Positions 33,900 through 42,404 of a stretch of 64,000 bases of DNA are shown here, piece by piece (position 1 is the stretch's first letter; every line of letters begins with the position of its first letter). The DNA lies in the NCBI GenBank assembly GCA_002293145.1, contig DBCO01000002.1:23524-87523 (forward strand). The letters are read 5' to 3'. The position numbers and the translations under genes were made by a program. The notes beneath the pieces are model-generated. The model searched no databases and was not told where the DNA came from. It was given only the letters and a program-made list of their open reading frames with translations. The stretch is from Akkermansiaceae bacterium UBA956. Lineage in GTDB: Bacteria > Verrucomicrobiota > Verrucomicrobiia > Verrucomicrobiales > Akkermansiaceae.

Positions 33900-34773
33900 G
33901 GAACTTTATCAACTCAATTATTTTCTCGAAGCCGCACGGCAGCGAAGTTTTACCCGTGCTGCGCGACAACTCCATCTCGCACAATCTGCTCTCAGCGAGC
34001 AAATGCGCAAGCTAGAAGATGAGCTCGGCACTCGACTATTCGATCGATCACGCAAAGAAACCCTACTCACTCCAGCTGGTGAAGTATTGCGACAACATGC
34101 AGAAATTTTATTAGATCAAGCCTCAGCCGCGCGCCGTGCGATTCATGAACATCTGACAATGAAAACGGGGCACCTCACCATCGGAGCAATTCCCACCGTG
34201 AGTTCCTGCGTGTTACCCAATGCGATTTCGCGATTCCGCAAAAAACATCCAATGATCGAGCTATCTTTATTAGAAGGAACATCTTCGCACATCGCTCAAT
34301 GGGTGGAAGAAGGCCGCGTTGATCTCGGCTTAGTGCAATTGCCCGTGGGCGATCATGAAATGACCACCACCATTCTCTTTCGCGAGGCTTTTTCGCTACT
34401 GCTCCCCGCCGATCACCCATTCGCGAGAAAACGCAAAATCGCGCTTTCGGCGCTACGCAACGAAACGTTCATATTCTACAAAGGAAGAGCCCGCGATGTC
34501 GTCCGTGAGGCCTGTCGCAAAGAAGGCTTTGATCCGCATGGCGTTTGCGAAAGTGGCGAACTCGAAACCATTCGCAGTTTGGTCGGCACGGGCATGGGCA
34601 TCGCCGTGCTCCCCGAACTCGCCAACAAACGCATTGCCGAGAATACTTGCGTGGTGCCTCTAAGCGATCGACCCATCGAGCGCGAAGTAGCTTTGTTAGA
34701 AAAAAAGCATCGAAGCGCCAGCCCATCAGCTCTCACCATGAAGCGCATCTTACAAAAAATGAGGGTTCACTAA
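33898..34773 (+). CDS. LysR-family transcriptional regulator
   Basis: The 291-residue product has the N-terminal winged helix-turn-helix MELYQLNYFLEAARQRSFTR, ARQLHLAQSALSEQMRKLEDELG and LFDRSRKETLLTPAGE, followed by a periplasmic-binding-protein-like effector domain (LTIGAIPTVSSCVLPNAI onward). It is transcribed away from the Gfo/Idh and DapA-like operon, the classical arrangement for a regulator controlling a divergent pathway; a sugar-acid-like inducer is a guess. A T-N11-A palindrome lies on its start codon, suggesting autorepression. Confidence 0.93.
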   Translation: MELYQLNYFLEAARQRSFTRAARQLHLAQSALSEQMRKLEDELGTRLFDRSRKETLLTPAGEVLRQHAEILLDQASAARRAIHEHLTMKTGHLTIGAIPTVSSCVLPNAISRFRKKHPMIELSLLEGTSSHIAQWVEEGRVDLGLVQLPVGDHEMTTTILFREAFSLLLPADHPFARKRKIALSALRNETFIFYKGRARDVVREACRKEGFDPHGVCESGELETIRSLVGTGMGIAVLPELANKRIAENTCVVPLSDRPIEREVALLEKKHRSASPSALTMKRILQKMRVH

Positions 34774-35057
34774 CAGGTCATGGCCGCGTGTCGTTGATCG
34801 TTCATTTTCCTGAAATCATAGAATCTTTGAAATGCTCCGATGCGCACGGTCATCGGGCCACCGGATTCTTGTTTGACGCCGTGTGCTAACAGTAAAACAT
34901 CATTTCTTCCTTTCAAAAAATCTGTTCAATCCGTTCAATCCGTCGTTTAAAAAGCCTCAGCTCTGAGACGAGTGAAACACAAAGGCACAAAGTTTGCAGA
35001 GTGAATCGTGGAGAATTTTTCACCAACCGAATACGATCAGTTACACCCCATAAAATG

Positions 35058-36440
35058 TTAGGACACCACCGGCAAACTCGCCGCTGCCACCGCCTGACCA
35101 TGACGTTTGGTTTTTTCATCGGGCACTACCAATTTGATCTTCAGCTCAGGAAACTCGGCAGCGAGAACTTTTTCGGCCTCGCGAATGATGATTTCACCAC
35201 CTTCGCCAGACGTCACTCGTCCCAAGATCAAAAGATTTTCCATCGCATAAAAATCCGCATAGTGAGCGATCGAGTAGCCAAAGCAAATACCGATCGTTTG
35301 ATAGATTTTCGCAGCGCGCTCATCGTTCGCCTTCATTGCTTCCTGCACTTTCACCAGTTGCTCAGGAAAGGGCATTGTTCCAAAATCGAATCCAGCCGCC
35401 GGCGCCAAACGAGCGACGGCTTGTTGGGAGAAATAGAGAGCTCCACAACCGCGATCGCCCGACCATTCATCGAGCGGTCCTTCTTCACGATAGTCCACCG
35501 GCGCGAATGCCAATTCATTGAGCCATGGCTTGATGTGCCCGTCTTGATCGACGTAGCCAGCCGCTTGCGACGTTCCCATGGCCACGCCAAGCACAGCATT
35601 CGCTTCGAGCCCCATCGATCCCGCCAAGGCTGTCACTTCGCCATCATTGACCACCTCGAAGGGGATGTCATTCCAGCGTTTTTTCAGCCCGATAAAAATG
35701 TCACGCACATGCGTTTCATAGTCCTGCGGACTCACTCCGCGAAACAGCGAAGACGCGCGCACCTGGTTGTTCATGATAACTCCAGCCGAGCTTCCACCAA
35801 TCGCATCCACACGTGGCATGTGCGCGGCAGCGCGGATGAGCGAATCCTGAATGCCCTCGATGTGATACTGCGGGTCATTTTGGAAATAGGGATCCCATAC
35901 AATCTCTTCCGAAAAGACCACCTCGCCATTGATGACCGCTGCGCATTTGCGATCCGAGCCACCAAGATCGAAGCCGATGCGGCAACCACCTAAGTTGCGG
36001 CCCAGGCTCATCGCCTCGCCTTGCTCTGCGGGCAATTCCGACAATGCAGCCGAGCGCACCGAAATCGGTTCGCCAAAAATTTTCGTGCCAATGAATTCGC
36101 GATCAAACTTACGAGAGCCTTCACTCGCATAAGCCTTCTCAAGCATCGCTACGACATCATCAGCACCCGCGATCAAAATCCGGCTTCCGCCTTTTTGCCA
36201 CAGCAAAAACTTCACCAAGCGCTCGACGTATTTCTCGGTATCCGCCGCAAATTCCGCGGTCGCAGCTAGCAATCGACCCGCCCAGCGGAAACAGGTGCCA
36301 TCCTCGCGCATCAAGGCCAGCGAGACATCACGACCGTCTTTTTCGGCAAGCGCAACATAGGCCCGATTCCACAAAACGGCGGGCACAAAATCAGGATCCA
36401 ATACGGGCAAAAATTGAGGATGAATGGAGATCGAGCTCAT
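35058..36440 (-). CDS. ROK-like sugar kinase with N-terminal extension
   Basis: The ATG at 36440 gives 460 residues (MSSISIHPQFLPVLDPDF). Residues about 1-150 are an uncharacterised extension. The ASKHA kinase core then begins with the phosphate-binding GFDLGGSDRKCAAV (DLGG at 158-161), followed by DAIGGSSAGVIMNNQVR, FEVVNDGEVTALAG and AVLGVAMGTSQAAGYVD. The zinc motif CxCGxxGC of bacterial ROK kinases is absent. It is probably a cytoplasmic hexokinase-like enzyme or a sugar-sensing relative. It ends convergently with the LysR gene; the 284 bases between hold nothing I recognise. Confidence 0.75.
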   Translation of the reverse strand: MSSISIHPQFLPVLDPDFVPAVLWNRAYVALAEKDGRDVSLALMREDGTCFRWAGRLLAATAEFAADTEKYVERLVKFLLWQKGGSRILIAGADDVVAMLEKAYASEGSRKFDREFIGTKIFGEPISVRSAALSELPAEQGEAMSLGRNLGGCRIGFDLGGSDRKCAAVINGEVVFSEEIVWDPYFQNDPQYHIEGIQDSLIRAAAHMPRVDAIGGSSAGVIMNNQVRASSLFRGVSPQDYETHVRDIFIGLKKRWNDIPFEVVNDGEVTALAGSMGLEANAVLGVAMGTSQAAGYVDQDGHIKPWLNELAFAPVDYREEGPLDEWSGDRGCGALYFSQQAVARLAPAAGFDFGTMPFPEQLVKVQEAMKANDERAAKIYQTIGICFGYSIAHYADFYAMENLLILGRVTSGEGGEIIIREAEKVLAAEFPELKIKLVVPDEKTKRHGQAVAAASLPVVS

Positions 36441-36888
36441 AGTGTCGCCGCAACCATATCCACAACTCTGTATTTTGGGAAGATACAAATGAAAAAATCC
36501 ATTTTGCCCAATTTACTAGTCTTTCACACACGCCGAAGGCATACAATCAGTGCTTCCGGAGCCCCGAAAATCCAGCGGTGTTTAGAACTCAGAAACCACA
36601 CTACCATCATTCAAAAAACTCGATAATTTACTTTCATACGCGCAAGATTAACTTGGTTCGATCACCTCAACAAAATCGCGTCTCAGCGCAGAAAGTTCTT
36701 GCGTATTGAAAAATTCAATCCTACGACCACTTCAGCGCTTCGCAGGAAGCACTGCCCGCGGCTCCACTCGAGACCGCCCTTTTGCTGTCTTCGTCGATGA
36801 GAAAGATTGTTTTAGGTTCTAACCAATCACTCATCGCCCCGCCCGCTCACCCATCAAGGTTCGAGTCAGGCACCGTACACATCAAACT
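36441..36888 (+). other. Gene-free interval upstream of the DEAD-box helicase gene
   Basis: About 450 bases between divergent genes. Small frames are present but none looks protein-like. It should contain promoters for both neighbours; I cannot single one out. A long 5' leader on the helicase transcript, common for cold-induced helicases, would fit the distance but is not demonstrated. Confidence 0.4.
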
Positions 36889-38250
36889 ATGAATCCTACC
36901 TCCTTTGAGGCCATGCCTTTGGCTGCGCCCCTCCACCGCGTGTTGCAAGAACTTGCCTACACCACACCATCACCGATCCAGGCCCAAGCAATCCCGCTGC
37001 TGTTAGAAGGCCGCGACCTCCTCGGTTGCGCCCAGACCGGCACTGGCAAGACTGCTAGTTTCGCGCTGCCGATTCTCAACGCGCTCCACGGCACTACCGG
37101 CAAGAACCGTCCTCGTAGTCCTCGCTGCTTGGTGCTCGCCCCGACCCGCGAACTCGCCATTCAGGTTGGCAAAAGCTTTACCACCTACGGAAAATACGTG
37201 CCCTTCCGTCACACCCTCATTTACGGAGGTGTCGGTCAATCCCCACAGGTCAGCGCTATGCGCAATGGAGTCGATGTACTAGTCGCCTGTCCAGGCCGCC
37301 TACTCGATCTGATCGATCAACGTCATGTCGATCTCTCATCAGTAGAATTTTTCGTACTCGATGAAGTCGACCGCATGCTCGACATGGGCTTCCTTCGCGA
37401 TGTCAAACGCATCGTTTCCCTACTGCCACCAAAACGTCAGTCCTTATTCTTCTCCGCGACCCTTGCGCCGAACATCGTTGAGCTCGCTCACTCGATCCTG
37501 CGTAATCCGGCCAGCGTCAGCATCACGCCCGAGACCACGACAGCAGAAAAAATCGATCAACAAGTCTGCTTCGTGACCAAAGAATCGAAGCGTCCCTTGC
37601 TCGAAGAACTTCTGCGTGGCCAAGCCAATGCCCGCGAGCAGAAACTCACCATCGTTTTCAGCCGCACCAAGCACGGCGCCAACAAACTCGCCAAATCCCT
37701 CTGCGCCGCCGGCTTTCCCTCCGATGCCATCCACGGCAATAAATCACAAGCGCAGCGCGAAAAAGCGCTCGATCGTTTCAAAAAAGGTCTCACCCCCGTG
37801 CTCGTCGCCACCGATGTCGCCGCCCGTGGTGTTGACGTCAAAGACGTCGGTTTAGTGATCAACTTCGATCTCCCGAACGAACCCGAAGCCTACGTGCACC
37901 GCATTGGCCGTACTGCCCGTGCTGGAGCCGAAGGCCGTGCCGTTTCGTTCTGTTCTGAAGACGAGCTCGAATACCTGCGCGACATCGAAAAAATCATCCG
38001 CATGCCGATCCCCCGCTGGGACAATCACAACTGGCACGAAGAAGCTCTCGCCGAGCGCCACAAAAAAGGCATTCGCGGTCCCGCTCCGAAAAAGCCCCAA
38101 GGTGGCGGCGGCGGTCAACACCGTGGCCAACGTCGTCCTCCTCAAGGCAACTCCGGTCAACGCCAAGGCGGACAGGGAGGACAAGGTCAAAGTGAAGGCC
38201 AAAACCAACAACGCCAAAAATCCCGTCCCGCCGGCAATCGCGGACGTTGA
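36889..38250 (+). CDS. DEAD-box ATP-dependent RNA helicase, RhlE-like
   Basis: RNA-remodelling helicase of ribosome assembly and RNA decay. The 453-residue product has the Q motif (TPSPIQAQAIPLLLEGRD), Walker A AQTGTGKT at 48-55, PTRELA, the DEAD motif as DEVD at 158-161 in VLDEVDRMLDMGF, SAT, ARGVDVKDVG and HRIGRTARAG (from H337). The C-terminus after about residue 385 is a basic Gly-Gln-Arg tail, the usual unstructured RNA-binding end of RhlE-type proteins. The single-residue change DEAD to DEVD is seen in other members. A terminator follows. Confidence 0.93.
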   Translation: MNPTSFEAMPLAAPLHRVLQELAYTTPSPIQAQAIPLLLEGRDLLGCAQTGTGKTASFALPILNALHGTTGKNRPRSPRCLVLAPTRELAIQVGKSFTTYGKYVPFRHTLIYGGVGQSPQVSAMRNGVDVLVACPGRLLDLIDQRHVDLSSVEFFVLDEVDRMLDMGFLRDVKRIVSLLPPKRQSLFFSATLAPNIVELAHSILRNPASVSITPETTTAEKIDQQVCFVTKESKRPLLEELLRGQANAREQKLTIVFSRTKHGANKLAKSLCAAGFPSDAIHGNKSQAQREKALDRFKKGLTPVLVATDVAARGVDVKDVGLVINFDLPNEPEAYVHRIGRTARAGAEGRAVSFCSEDELEYLRDIEKIIRMPIPRWDNHNWHEEALAERHKKGIRGPAPKKPQGGGGGQHRGQRRPPQGNSGQRQGGQGGQGQSEGQNQQRQKSRPAGNRGR

Positions 38251-38359
38251 AAAATTTCATCTTAAGGTCAAAGGTCGGCAGCGAAGCTAACAGCCCGCTT
38301 ATCGTAACCGATTTCATGGCTTAAACCCATCTAGCTAATTTTAGTTTCATCAGAAAATG

Positions 38360-38400
38360 AAAAAAAGCCGCCATGTTGCAACAGGGCGGCTTTTTGTTTT
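38360..38400. terminator. Bidirectional terminator after the helicase gene
   Basis: AAAAAAGCCGCC and GGCGGCTTTTTG flank a twelve-base loop, giving a strong stem with A and T tails on both strands. It ends helicase transcription and can also stop transcripts coming from the fic side. Confidence 0.85.
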
Positions 38401-38521
38401 GAAACGCTTTTGAGAACGGTGTTTCCCATACAGGAAAGTGAATCGAGCCGTCGCATTGGCGCTTATGTCTTGCACTTCTGAGGCAGATGAATCAAGGGAT
38501 TGAAAATCCCTTCTCCATAAT

Positions 38522-38561
38522 AAAAAAAAGCCGCTGAGCACAGTGGCGCAGCGGCTTTTTT
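38522..38561. terminator. Duplicate of the mdh terminator
   Basis: AAAAAAAAGCCGCTG and CAGCGGCTTTTTT form a strong hairpin with A and T tails; it is the counterpart of the mdh terminator at 40234-40268. Here it serves as a terminator downstream of fic. Confidence 0.8.
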
Positions 38562-38574
38562 GATTTTAAGAATA

Positions 38575-38663
38575 TTACTTGAGCAGGTCTTTCACGGCAT
38601 CGCGCTCTTCTTTGAGCTCGTTGATGCTGAGGTCGATCTTCTCTTGGCTGAAGGCATCGACGG
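38575..38663 (-). pseudogene. 3' fragment of malate dehydrogenase gene
   Basis: In the minus-strand frame the fragment encodes VDAFSQEKIDLSINELKEER followed by DAVKDLLK and a stop, identical to the end of the intact Mdh whose stop is at 40288. Nucleotide changes such as TCGTTGATGCTGAGG versus TCATTGATGCTTAGA are silent. Identity stops abruptly at 38663. No start codon is linked to it, so it is a remnant created by duplication. Confidence 0.88.
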
Positions 38664-38732
38664 CTATGTAGATTGCTGGCTTTTTCTTGGCGGGTATGAT
38701 AGGAAAAGTGATGAGTGTGGAGTGATCAGTGA

Positions 38733-39905
38733 TCAGTGATCAGTGGGTGAACTGGATTCGAGGGTATCGGCGTGGAGTATATCGAGGTAGCTGCGGTAGG
38801 CGTAAAGTTTGCGGTAGTTCTGACCAGTGATTTCGTGGATGATACCGCGTTTTTCGAGGGTAGCTATTGCCTTCGTTGCGGTCGGCGTGGAAACACCGAG
38901 CGAGTGAGAGGCCCGGGGTACGCTGGTGATGGGACGGCGCTGCATGTACTGATGCAATCGGATGACCGATGATGCTTCGGCTTGGAGTATCGTCGCATCG
39001 CGTGCGAATAGCTGGAGTAAATCACGTGCTGTCTGGGTGGCAGCGCGTGAGGTTTCCAAAACGCCAGTGAGGAAAAAAAAGAACCACTCTTCCCAATCGC
39101 CAGAGAGGCGGATATCCTGAAGGAGCCGGTAGTATTCGTTACGATTTTTTTTCAGGTAGAGGGATAGATAAAGCATGGGAGAATCCAGCACTCCCTCGGC
39201 ACACAGGATGAAGGTGATGAGCAATCGACCGAGCCGTCCATTGCCATCAAGGAAGGGGTGAATCGTTTCAAATTGCACATGAGCAAGCGCCGCCTTGAGG
39301 AGCGGGCGGGTTTTCACAGGTTGATCATGAAGGAAAAGTTCCAGTGCGCCCATGGCATCCATGACCATCTCGGGAGGTGGTGGCACGAAGCGGGCGGTGC
39401 CCGGACGAGAGCCACCGATCCAATTCTGGCTGGTGCGGAACTCTCCAGGCATCTTACCGCTACCCTTGCCGTGGGATAGCAGGATGCGGTGGATGTCACG
39501 TATCATTCGCAACGAGAGCGGTTGCCCATTCTTCAAAAGTGCCAGTCCATGCTGCATGGCATCCACGTAGCAAGAAACCTCGGCGGCATCTTCTTCTAAG
39601 CCTGCAGGAGTGTTTTCCAGCTCATGACTTAGAAGATCCGAAAGGGAAGATTGCGTGCCCTCGATCTGAGACGAGAGCACGGCTTCTTTTCTGACATAAG
39701 AATAAAGAAACAGCCCAGGATCAGGCAATAGGAGAGAAACACCGTCCAATCGGCCCAGAGCAGTGGATGCGGCATCCAGCAAAGCCCCTAGCTCGCCATC
39801 GATTGCCAATGTCGGTTCTGGAGGCAAGGGATGAGGGACGAAGGCCGTGGCTTTCTCTCCGGTAGTGCTAATGGGCAGATAATGACCTGTGAGTCCGCGC
39901 TTCAT
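38733..39905 (-). CDS. Fic-family protein (predicted AMP transferase) with winged-helix tail
   Basis: Fic enzymes transfer AMP from ATP to hydroxyl side chains of target proteins. The 390-residue product has the complete active site HPFLDGNGRLGR at 216-227 and, near the N-terminus, the inhibitory motif SSQIEG (S78, E82, G83), which places it in class II where the inhibitory helix precedes the Fic core. The last about 60 residues form a winged helix-turn-helix (VPRASHSLGVSTPTATKAI). There is no adjacent antitoxin gene. It lies between two copies of the mdh 3' end, a sign of acquisition. Target unknown. Confidence 0.9.
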   Translation of the reverse strand: MKRGLTGHYLPISTTGEKATAFVPHPLPPEPTLAIDGELGALLDAASTALGRLDGVSLLLPDPGLFLYSYVRKEAVLSSQIEGTQSSLSDLLSHELENTPAGLEEDAAEVSCYVDAMQHGLALLKNGQPLSLRMIRDIHRILLSHGKGSGKMPGEFRTSQNWIGGSRPGTARFVPPPPEMVMDAMGALELFLHDQPVKTRPLLKAALAHVQFETIHPFLDGNGRLGRLLITFILCAEGVLDSPMLYLSLYLKKNRNEYYRLLQDIRLSGDWEEWFFFFLTGVLETSRAATQTARDLLQLFARDATILQAEASSVIRLHQYMQRRPITSVPRASHSLGVSTPTATKAIATLEKRGIIHEITGQNYRKLYAYRSYLDILHADTLESSSPTDH

Positions 39906-40204
39906 ATAAAGAAAATGGTGATTTTGTTTAATTGTCGACGCAACATGTAAAGGTTTGCTTCATTTGCGCAAGGAGAATTAAACTTTTGGGCGATTTTCTT
40001 TCATTTAAGGGGTTCAAATGAAAGTTTTGTTTTTTGAGGGAGATCGGCGAGCATTTGCTGGAAATGGCTTTCTGCTTTTTCGGCAAAGTCGGACTGGATT
40101 ATATAAACGTCACAGAACTCGACGAAGGCCCTTTTTTAATCTGTTTCATCTGCAATCAGCGGTTAAACTTAGGATTTCGGGTTTATGACTTTTACGGCGG
40201 ATCG
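39906..40204 (+). other. Gene-free part of the fic insert
   Basis: About 300 AT-rich bases upstream of fic and left of the second repeat copy. It should hold the fic promoter. I see no gene, tRNA or inverted repeat. Confidence 0.4.
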
Positions 40205-40205
40205 A

Positions 40206-40376
40206 AAGGGAGTGAAAATCCCTTCTCCATAATAAAAAAAGCCGCTGAGCTCAGTGGCGCAGCGGCTTTGAAGAAGATGGAAGAATATTACTTGAGCAGG
40301 TCTTTCACGGCATCGCGCTCTTCTTTGAGCTCATTGATGCTTAGATCGATCTTCTCTTGGCTGAAGGCATCGACGG
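40206..40376. repeat. Direct repeat copy 2: 3' end of intact mdh plus terminator
   Basis: Parental-looking copy of the repeat described at 38494-38663. It consists of the last 29 codons of mdh, its terminator and the adjacent GGGAGTGAAAATCCCTTCTC sequence. Confidence 0.9.
40234..40268 (-). terminator. Terminator of mdh
   Basis: On the minus strand AAAGCCGCTG, a loop and CAGCGGC are followed by TTTTTTTATT. It lies about 20 bases after the mdh stop codon. Confidence 0.85.
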
Positions 40377-41274
40377 GGACGCCTTGCACGACTTCCCACA
40401 TGCCATTCTCGATGGTGCGGATCGGCATGGAGGCCATGAGGCCTTTTTCGATGCCGTAGGAACCATCGGAGCAAACAGCGACGCTGTGCCAGTCACCGGC
40501 AGGAGTCGGTGTGATCAGGCTCTTTACGGTATCGAGCGCGGCATTCGCAGCAGAAGCGGCGGAAGAAGCACCACGCGCTTTGATGATCGCGGCACCACGT
40601 TGTTGCACGGTGGAAATGAATTCACCCTTCAGCCACTCGACGTGGGAAATCACTTCGGTCACAGGGCGACCGTTGATTTTTGCGTTGGTGAAGTCAGGAT
40701 ACTGCGTAGCAGAGTGATTGCCCCAGATGCACATGTTGGTGACCTTGGACTGATGCACGGCGGCTTTTTTCGCAAGCTGGCTCTTGGCGCGGTTTTCGTC
40801 GAGACGAGTCATCGCGAAGAAGCGCTCATTTGGCACACCATCGGCATTGTTCATGGCGATGAGAGCATTGGTGTTGCAGGGATTGCCGACGACGAGAACG
40901 CGCACATCTTTAGCGGCATTGCGTGCGATTGCTTTGCCTTGGCCGGTGAAAATTTTGCCATTGATGCCGAGCAAGTCGCCACGCTCCATCCCCGCTTTAC
41001 GAGGAACGGAACCAACGAGCAGGGCCCAGTTGGTGTTGCGGAAACCTTCGTTCAGATCCGCGGTAGGCACCACTTCATTGAGCAGTGGAAATGCGCAATC
41101 GTCCAGCTCCATGACCACACCTTCCAGCGCAGGCAAAGCGGGCTCGATCTCGATCAAGCGCAGATTCACCGGTTGATCTGGGCCAAAGACCCAGCCGGAT
41201 GCGATGCGAAACAACAAAGCGTAGCCGATCTGGCCAGCGGCTCCCGTAACAGAAACAGTAATTGGTGGTTTCAT
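40288..41274 (-). CDS. mdh: Malate dehydrogenase
   Basis: TCA-cycle enzyme that interconverts malate and oxaloacetate with NAD. The ATG at 41274 gives 328 residues (MKPPITVSVTGAAGQIGYAL); the frame is open upstream to 41307. The NAD-binding motif is TGAAGQIG, followed by LLVGSVPRKAGMERGDLL (substrate loop arginines), VVGNPCNTNA, MTRLDENRA and the catalytic histidine in IWGNHSATQYPD. Length and motifs match the cytosolic-type MDH of Gram-negative bacteria. Its 3' end has been duplicated beyond the fic gene. apaG lies 98 bases upstream on the same strand. Confidence 0.96.
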   Translation of the reverse strand: MKPPITVSVTGAAGQIGYALLFRIASGWVFGPDQPVNLRLIEIEPALPALEGVVMELDDCAFPLLNEVVPTADLNEGFRNTNWALLVGSVPRKAGMERGDLLGINGKIFTGQGKAIARNAAKDVRVLVVGNPCNTNALIAMNNADGVPNERFFAMTRLDENRAKSQLAKKAAVHQSKVTNMCIWGNHSATQYPDFTNAKINGRPVTEVISHVEWLKGEFISTVQQRGAAIIKARGASSAASAANAALDTVKSLITPTPAGDWHSVAVCSDGSYGIEKGLMASMPIRTIENGMWEVVQGVPVDAFSQEKIDLSINELKEERDAVKDLLK

Positions 41275-41372
41275 AAGACGCGCCCTCCATAGACGTCTTT
41301 GTGGCATCGGTCAAGAAACGCATGCAGCTTTCGCAAAATATGCCGCGATTTTGCAAATCGAGCATCACGCAT

Positions 41373-41756
41373 TTACGGAACTTCCAGCCGGAATTGCGGA
41401 ATTCTGGTAAAAACGGCCTCGCCCGTGGCGGTTTCGCCAAAATACGCACCGTTGACGGTCGCCGATTCCGCCACGACGTGATAGCTGTTGTAGGTGAATT
41501 CATCGCCCTTCTCGAAGAAAGGCGTCTCCCCGACCACGCCCTCGCCTTCCACCACCACGGTCTCACCATCGTCCTCGCGGACCACCCACTTGCGCCCGCG
41601 CAGTGTCACGACTTCGTCTGATTCATTCCAAATGCGCATGGCATACAGAAACGGATACGGTTTTTCCGCTGGGGCATCCAGCTCCGGCATGAAGCGCACC
41701 TCGCGCACCTCCACATTCCAGCCAATCAATTCTCTCACAAACAAAGCTTTACACAA
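41373..41756 (-). CDS. apaG: ApaG-domain protein
   Basis: The 127-residue product is a single ApaG (DUF525) domain, a fibronectin-III-like beta sandwich. Characteristic pieces are YPFLYAMRIWNESDEVVTLRGRKWVV, VEGEGVVGETPFFEKGDEFTYNS and TVNGAYFGE. In other bacteria ApaG is linked to diadenosine tetraphosphate metabolism and ion homeostasis, but its biochemical role is not settled. It is a single-domain protein with no signal peptide, upstream of mdh on the same strand. Confidence 0.9.
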   Translation of the reverse strand: MCKALFVRELIGWNVEVREVRFMPELDAPAEKPYPFLYAMRIWNESDEVVTLRGRKWVVREDDGETVVVEGEGVVGETPFFEKGDEFTYNSYHVVAESATVNGAYFGETATGEAVFTRIPQFRLEVP

Positions 41757-41919
41757 TCATAGCATCACCCGCAAGTCTTGATGCTGCGTGCCCGCAGACG
41801 AATCCGAAAAATTTTCACCTTTGAGATTGACAGCGGACGAAAATTCGAGTTCATTTGCCCCCCGCGAAGACAATCACGAATGCTCCTCGCCACAACATTT
41901 TCCCTTTATTGCCGGTAAC

Positions 41920-41994
41920 GGCGGAGTAGCCAAGTGGGAAGGCATTGGTCTGCAAAACCGACATGAATGGGTTCGACTCCCATCTCCGCCTCCA
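41920..41994 (+). tRNA. tRNA-Cys (anticodon GCA)
   Basis: The acceptor stem pairs GGCGGAG with CTCCGCC, discriminator T, and CCA is encoded at 41992-41994. The anticodon arm is TTGGT-CTGCAAA-ACCGA with anticodon GCA. The T arm contains GGGTTCGACTCCC. Length 75 bases with a short variable loop. It stands alone on the plus strand. Confidence 0.96.
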
Positions 41995-42404
41995 GCAAGA
42001 CCTGAAAAATTCAGGCATCTAACAAGACTGGGGTAGCTAAAAGTATTTGTCTGATCAAAAAACTCTGCGTTTGACTCTACAAACTCAACGCCTTTGCGCT
42101 TCGTTCCTATCTGAGCAAATAGCTTTTTTAAACTTCGGATTTTACGGATTATACTGATTTTTTGATGATGTAAAATGAAGTGCCTTCAAAAACAAATTTT
42201 TACCTAATAACTTCTAACCAATAACCGACAACTTTCTGAAATCCCAGTTTCAACTGCACATTTTAGGATGAATCAGCAGAAGCAGTGAGTGATCACAGTG
42301 CTTCAACTTGCTATTGCTTCAGAGCGTAATGCGTTGCTATATTTGATTCCCCTTTTTGTGCCTTTTGCGTTTTTTTACGGCCAGAAAATTAAAGCTCCAT
42401 TCAA
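41995..42404 (+). other. Gene-free interval after tRNA-Cys
   Basis: About 410 AT-rich bases with no gene-like frame, no clear terminator and no recognisable repeat. I see nothing further. Confidence 0.4.

Larger units (their letters stand above)
38494..38663. repeat. Direct repeat copy 1: duplicated mdh 3' end plus terminator
   Basis: About 170 bases that match 40206-40376 in the same orientation, with a few substitutions and a diverged stretch after the hairpin. It contains GGGATTGAAAATCCCTTCTC, a terminator and the last 29 codons of mdh. The two copies bracket the fic gene. Confidence 0.9.

Noticed and set aside
34774..35057. A possible gene remnant on the minus strand reading AHGVKQESGGPMTVRIGAFQ between the LysR and ROK-like genes
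   Set aside because: Only about 45 codons with no start or recognisable family; too short to call a pseudogene.
40034..40459. A 141-codon open frame overlapping the end of mdh
   Set aside because: It crosses the mdh terminator and runs antisense to mdh codons; composition is not protein-like.
42001..42404. Search for a second tRNA or attachment site after tRNA-Cys
   Set aside because: No repeat of the tRNA 3' end and no integrase gene were seen nearby.
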